DNA of 64,000 nucleotides, taken from Chrysomallon squamiferum (lineage: Eukaryota > Mollusca > Gastropoda > Neomphalida > Peltospiridae). Made by a program: the position numbers and the translations under genes. The DNA lies in the NCBI GenBank assembly GCA_012295275.1, contig CM022672.1, forward strand, positions 413,943 to 477,942, given 5' to 3'. The stretch's first letter is position 1; every line of letters begins with the position of its first letter. The notes under the pieces were generated by a model. That model did not search any database, had not been told where the DNA came from, and worked only from the letters and a program-made list of their open reading frames with translations. Shown here one piece after another: positions 60,901-64,000 of the stretch.

Positions 60901-63892
60901 ATGGTAAAGCCCCTACGTCTCACACTACCTGACTAACGGTAAGAAGTTATGTTATAATGTTAATATATTTTTTGGACTTCTGTTGCTTTAGTTTTGTCTT
61001 ATTTTGTTTTAGCTGGTAAAATAAAATAAATGTGTGTGTGTGGGGTGGGGCACTGCAGGATATTAAAAAATGTTATAGGGCTCCGCATTGATGAAAAGGT
61101 TGGGAATCCCTGACATAATGTAATACAATAATTACAAGTGTCTACCATATTAACTCAATTCAAAATCATATTTTTATAATATTTAAATTATGTATCAAAA
61201 TCTGATGAAATATCCATAAAATTCAAGACAATTCTGTTTTGCTACTCAAAATATTGTCATTTTATTTTAAATGGATAAATTGTTTTGAAATAATAAAATA
61301 ATTTTTTCAATTGAAATGGAAGAATATATAATTGTAACTAAGTGAAACAAATTGTGTTTTATATACAAATCACTCTTTACCATGAGTTGTAGGTTGGAGT
61401 CCACTGGCCATGATCCCATCACAGCGGTGAATGATGCGAGGCATATCAATGATAGATTTACCATGAAACCTCTCATATGACAGCAACACCAGGAATCGGA
61501 AAATGTGAGGAATTAACAACTCTGAGTTCCTGTTCAAATTATAATTATTTATGTTACTAAATAAATAATACAATTATGTCTAAAATTTAAAAAGGAGTTT
61601 TATAAAGAAATTTTGAAAATATTTTCATTTTAATATATATTTTCTTTATTTTGTACATACAACTATAATAATCACAGTAACAATAAAAACAGCAATGATG
61701 ACAATAATAATAATGACAGTAATGATGATGATAATTATGATTATGAAATAATCATTGTAAATAATAATAATAATAATAATAATAAAAATAACAGTAACAA
61801 TAATAATAACAATAATATAAAGATTCAAACCTAATCTGTCCCTCTTCGATGTACTCAAACTGTTTAAGAACAAAGCCAATGAAGATTTGGTCTGAGTCAA
61901 GCAAACAGTAGTTGACTCTGAGTTGAACAAGCTGTGAGAGAAGATCAAGTACTTCACGTTGTAGGTCCAGTGAGCTCGTCACTGTGTACTGCTTTAGAGC
62001 TTTAATCACCAGAGGCTCAAACAGTCGGATATAGGAACCTATCACACCCTGTCAAATAAATAAACAAACATATAAATGTGTGTGTCATTTGTATATAATC
62101 ACAGTGCAATAAAGGTGCATGTGTATGTTGTTTTCTTTTATTTTATGAACACATAGAAATGTCAGTCTATAGCAGTTAAATTATAAACTTTGTAGTATTT
62201 GAATAATTATTTAATATTGTGTTAAACAATAACCATATTCTAACTCAAGTCTGAAAATGTTAATTACCTTGTCAATTTTACTTCCTGGTCTAAGTATGGC
62301 TGGTATCTTTTTTTCTACTCGTTTTCTCAACCACTGCAAGGTGCTGTCAAAATAACAGTTTTATTTTATTTGTAAGTTCTAAATTATACTGCAATATCTC
62401 AACTATAATACAATGTTGTCAAAATAACAGTTTTCTTTTTCTTTTACAAGTTTTAAATTAAAATAACAATATCCCAACTACAGCAAAATGTTATCAAAAT
62501 AACAACTTTATTTTGCTTGAATAAGTTCTAAATTAAATTACAATATCTTAACTAAAAGAAGAATGTTGTCAAATCAGTGTTACAATTTTATTTTATTTCT
62601 CATATTATTATTATTTTAATACTTTTAACATCAGTTTACTGTATTTTTGTACTTAAAAAGTGTTTTTCAGTGTTTGACACCACAGAGAAGAATCTGATTC
62701 AATTTAATTATCAAAGAAAGACAACATAAATAAAAATCACTGATTTCACCAACCTCTGTGTTTCGTCCTGATCACTTTGGCTGGATGCTCTGAATGAAGC
62801 CCCAGCGAATGACTGAATGAGAAGTGTGTACGGCTGATTGACACAACACTCGTACAGACTGGGCTTGCCACAGCTCACACACGACGTCTTACTGTTCTTA
62901 CGAGACTGGAACACTGCCTGCTGAGAGTCACACTGGTTCGCAAGATTAGTGCCAAACAGTGCCTTCAGCAACTGAAAACAGTTATAACACGTCATATTTC
63001 TCAAAACAGCTAGTGTTTTACCTTTCCAACATTGAAGAAAGATAATGTAAATAATTAAGATTATGAAGACAATGAAGATGAATAAGAACAAATTAAGGTA
63101 AATGAGAAATGAAGAGAAGTAAGAAGACAATGAAGATAAATAAGAAAAAATAAAGGTAAATAAGAAATAAAGATAATTAAGGAGAACTGAACACAAATGA
63201 ACATAAATAAGAAAATGATGAAAATAAATAAGCAGATAATGAAGACAAATGTTTATAAAAAAACACACCTGCTGTACACAAAGGACAGTGTAGGTGGGTT
63301 CCAGTGAAATTGTGCTTTTCAGGTAACCCAGGAATTCCTCAGCATGTTTACCAATGTCAAACAAAGTTGCTATTTCTAGTACCTGTGACAACACTGTCAG
63401 TATCGTCCTCAACAAACTGCAAAACTTGTCAACACTCAACAGATCTAGAGATGTCTGAAAAAACAAAAAAGTATAATCCATCGGGTTAGAATTTCACATA
63501 AAAGAAAGAGTTACCTGTATTTTTTCAAATGCCCTGAACTTATGAGCAAAGAGTAAAATTTGTAGACAATATATAAAATTGTTTTATTCAATATAATTAA
63601 CTGTATTAATTTTGACAAAACTGCAATTCCTAAATTACAATAGGTAAAATCAAAATAATTGTAATAAAGAATTTAAATTAAAAATAAATAAAACTTTCTG
63701 TTATTTAGCTTAATTTATAAATGCTGAAAGTTACACACTATGTAAATTAGTTGTTTTGAATTCAGAAAAGTCTTACTTTGTAATTAGAGTAAGCTCCCCT
63801 GAGCACGTCATACAGCTTGGTGTACTGTGGTAGATTGTAGAACTGACCCAAACCTTCCTTCTTTTTCTTGTCCTTCTCATTCTCCTTTGTGT
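41433..63892 (-). CDS. HTT: Huntingtin, C-terminal part (38 coding exons to the stop)
   Basis: Encodes 1,917 residues in one phase-consistent chain; the N-terminal part lies beyond the right edge. Exon coordinates are given in the three block entries. Hallmarks: [73 protein letters not shown], and near the end [20 protein letters not shown] plus [20 protein letters not shown]. By comparison with vertebrate huntingtin this covers the end of the N-HEAT domain, the bridge and the whole C-HEAT domain. Huntingtin is a large alpha-solenoid scaffold for vesicle transport and autophagy, with HAP40 as structural partner. No polyglutamine tract is expected in this part, and none is seen. At least eleven of its splice junctions carry tandem copies of themselves on the intron side. 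Confidence 0.97.
42500..42740 (-). repeat. About 28-bp tandem repeat of an HTT splice acceptor (exon 42515)
   Basis: The plus-strand string TCCCTTTTTAATTCTAGACA at the exon start (42504-42523) recurs into the upstream intron at roughly 27-40-bp spacing for about eight increasingly diverged copies. In transcript sense each reads TTTGTCTAG then AATTAAAAAGGGAT, that is the acceptor plus the first exon bases. Several copies retain TCTAG. Confidence 0.88.
43040..43115 (-). repeat. Short duplication of an HTT exon start (exon 43051)
   Basis: The exon start GTAAACAGGGTGATGAGTAC has a partial copy (GTAAACATAATGATGAGTAA) about 35 bp upstream in transcript sense. A weaker trace lies further up. Confidence 0.55.
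44689..44752. repeat. (TAA)n microsatellite in an HTT intron
   Basis: About 20 TAA units followed by imperfect TGATAA repeats, close to the donor of exon 44924-44810. Confidence 0.95.
45230..45445 (-). repeat. About 38-bp tandem repeat of an HTT splice donor (exon 45429)
   Basis: Five intronic copies plus the exon edge. Plus-strand unit TTTGTTTACTTGTTTACA plus ATGAAATAGATT. In transcript sense each copy has GTAAACAA then GTAAACAAAA, which is the true donor context. Confidence 0.9.
46733..46892 (-). repeat. 43-bp tandem repeat of an HTT splice donor (exon 46877)
   Basis: About four copies of a 43-bp unit. In transcript sense each has CTCAATTCTTCTGTCAGATCA followed by GTGAGTAG; the middle copy has drifted to GTTAGTG. 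The exon's last 15-16 bases are part of the unit. Confidence 0.88.
47098..47290 (-). repeat. Two-copy ~98-bp duplication of an HTT exon start (exon 47149)
   Basis: The first ~50 bp of exon 47149-46877 plus ~45 bp of upstream intron are repeated immediately upstream in transcript sense. The intronic copy still reads GTGTCTATGGAAGCTATCTG, but its acceptor has changed from TTTTTAG to TTTTTGG. Confidence 0.9.
48285..48500 (-). repeat. About 33-bp tandem repeat of an HTT splice donor (exon 48476)
   Basis: In transcript sense the exon end ACAAACCTCTGACCTTCCTC, then CAAACCAG/GTAAGT, recurs about six times. Decoys end AAACCAG/ACAAAC, AAACCAG/ATAAGA, AAGTCAG/GTAAGA and AAACAAG/GTAGGA, so at least two keep a GT donor. 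Confidence 0.85.
49331..57181 (-). CDS. HTT: HTT exon block B (next 13 exons)
   Basis: Exons: 57181-56953, 56703-56601, 56235-56132, 55765-55690, 55231-55055, 54812-54736, 52769-52628, 52273-52154, 51821-51402, 50863-50686, 50351-50271, 50050-49913, 49507-49331. Recognisable segments: [88 protein letters not shown], and [20 protein letters not shown]. The 420-bp exon 51821-51402 is the longest. The intron 52770-54735 owes most of its length to a 17-copy minisatellite derived from the start of exon 52769-52628. Confidence 0.94.
50030..50170 (-). repeat. Duplicated start of HTT exon 50050
   Basis: GAATTTTCCAGTCTGAT, the exon's first bases with the acceptor G, occurs again about 110 bp upstream in transcript sense. 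The two are separated by two AACAAAACAAAAATCATGT-like copies on the plus strand. The upstream copy has GGAG in place of ACAG. Confidence 0.7.
50840..51090 (-). repeat. About 70-bp tandem repeat of an HTT splice acceptor (exon 50863)
   Basis: The transcript-sense acceptor and exon start TAATTACAG/ATTCTCGGTTACTTGTT recurs three times upstream as TAATTAAG/AATTCTGAGTTATTTGTT and similar forms. The AG is lost or shifted in the decoys. Confidence 0.75.
52745..54330 (-). repeat. About 90-bp minisatellite seeded by an HTT exon start (17 copies)
   Basis: Seventeen intronic copies with mean period about 90 bp. In transcript sense each has ATATTTTACACAG, then an exon-like segment (ATACCAGATTAACCTCTTC) and TATAG. 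The real exon at 52769 reads ACACAG/ACATGCCAGGTTAGCCTC. Copies containing ACATACCAG keep the exon's frame for several codons (HTRLTSS against HARLASL). Nearly all copies retain a strong CAG acceptor. Confidence 0.93.
56755..56990 (-). repeat. Duplicated end of HTT exon 56953 and a ~50-bp intronic repeat
   Basis: The exon end ATATCTTCTTGTCAGCCCTGG has a diverged copy (GTATCTCCTTGAAAGCCCTG) about 190 bp into the intron (56760-56785). Between them lie about three copies of a unit with AATACTGATAGAATACA and ACAACAAGTAAAT on the plus strand. Confidence 0.7.
57278..63892 (-). CDS. HTT: HTT exon block A (first 11 exons in the window)
   Basis: Exons in transcript order: 63892-63777, 63454-63269, 62971-62754, 62343-62268, 62048-61831, 61529-61381, 60019-59883, 59026-58910, 58518-58390, 58003-57795, 57420-57278. 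Recognisable segments: [53 protein letters not shown], a cysteine-rich stretch ([14 protein letters not shown]) absent from vertebrate HTT as I recall it, [33 protein letters not shown] and [14 protein letters not shown]. The exon at 58518-58390 needs donor GTTTTT to keep phase; the better-looking GTGTTT two bases earlier breaks the frame, so this end is tentative. Confidence 0.92.
59026..59630 (-). repeat. About 40-bp minisatellite with 15 decoy acceptors (HTT exon 59026)
   Basis: Fifteen copies of a unit whose transcript-sense core is TTTGTGTTTCAGCAGACTAT. The true acceptor is TTTGTGTTGCAG/GCTCTGG. Each copy has a pyrimidine-rich run and one or two AG dinucleotides. Spacing varies from about 24 to 48 bp. 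Confidence 0.9.
60107..61112. mobile_element. Degenerate hAT-type DNA transposon in an HTT intron
   Basis: The 1,006-bp element is flanked by perfect 8-bp direct repeats ACATAATG (60099-60106 and 61113-61120), the target-site length of hAT elements. Its ends are inverted: left CAGTGTTTCCCAAC, right (reversed) CAGGGATTCCCAAC, with further GGGCTCC-type similarity inside. Around 60745-60920 on the plus strand a frame-broken BED-type zinc-finger segment can be read ([10 protein letters not shown], then AKLQGHF). This resembles ZBED/SCAND3-like hAT proteins, so it is an internally deleted derivative of a coding element. No intact transposase is present. Confidence 0.88.
61741..61815. repeat. Imperfect (AAT)n tract in an HTT intron
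   Basis: AAT units mixed with AAC, next to the donor of exon 62048-61831. Confidence 0.85.
62340..62590 (-). repeat. About 80-bp tandem repeat at an HTT splice acceptor (exon 62343)
   Basis: Three intronic copies. Plus-strand unit TGTTGTCAAAATAACAG-like followed by TTTTATTTT and TAAGTTCTAAATTA. In transcript sense CTGTTATTTTGACAG/CACC at the exon becomes CTGTTATTTTGACAA/CATT in the copies. Confidence 0.8.
63020..63260. repeat. Purine-rich intronic repeat in HTT
   Basis: Imperfect tandem units of AAGACAATGAAGAT and AATAAGAAAAA type between exons 63454-63269 and 62971-62754. No exon sequence is included. Confidence 0.75.
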
Positions 63893-64000
63893 CTGTAACA
63901 ACATTTATAATATTCATTACACAATGTAAGTCAAAATATTATACACTTGACAGAGGCTAGTGTCATCTGAATATTTGTGTACAGGTAGCTGGTTTATATA

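Noticed and set aside
62711-63481. 256-codon minus-strand open frame as one exon
   Set aside because: Contains two real HTT exons (63454-63269 and 62971-62754) joined by an intron that happens to lack stops; the middle is low-complexity F/I/Y/L.
1-64000. tRNA, rRNA or other structured RNA genes
   Set aside because: No cloverleaf-like or conserved RNA sequence was recognised on reading; a covariance-model scan would be needed to exclude them.

Overview
The window is nuclear DNA from an intron-rich, AT-rich animal genome with many microsatellites. All six recognisable genes are spliced, with GT-AG introns mostly of about 0.2-1 kb, and their products match conserved animal families. The protein set (full-length C-terminal huntingtin, BRD8, EXOSC1, DENND10, a clarin, a C6orf163-like coiled-coil protein) indicates a bilaterian. 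An invertebrate, perhaps a mollusc or other lophotrochozoan, is my inference and not demonstrated. Every exon was placed by hand using splice sites, reading-frame phase and protein similarity recalled from the families; phases close across all six models.

Layout. 1-2297 (+): last five coding exons of DENND10 (FAM45A), whose 5' part lies left of the window. 2298-4552: convergent 3' ends. 4553-14203 (-): complete BRD8 in 20 coding exons, with the bromodomain near the C-terminus. 14204-14928: short divergent promoter region with a palindromic pair of CCAAT motifs. 14929-24181 (+): clarin-like four-transmembrane gene with two alternative terminal exons. 24182-29554: no gene seen. 29555-32138 (+): C6orf163-like coiled-coil gene. 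34711-37577 (-): complete EXOSC1 (Csl4) in eight exons. 37578-41432: no gene seen, probably partly the HTT 3' UTR. 41433-63892 (-): 38 coding exons of huntingtin including the stop codon; the 5' part continues beyond the right edge. One HTT intron carries a decayed 1,006-bp hAT element with an 8-bp target duplication.

Most striking observation. Tandem repeats here are very often built from exon-intron junctions. A unit of about 26-120 bp that contains a splice donor or acceptor, often with the adjoining exon edge, is repeated 2 to 17 times on the intron side of that junction. I find this at around 18 junctions in four genes. The result is arrays of decoy splice sites. In most arrays a decoy would break the frame. 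In BRD8 exon 7 the unit is 45 bp, so every decoy donor keeps the frame and could add multiples of 15 residues.

The genes have unrelated jobs: endosomal DENN regulator, TIP60/NuA4 chromatin reader, sensory-type membrane protein, probable cilium/sperm coiled-coil protein, RNA exosome cap, HEAT-repeat scaffold. Nothing suggests a functional cluster; only BRD8 and the clarin gene appear to share a promoter region.
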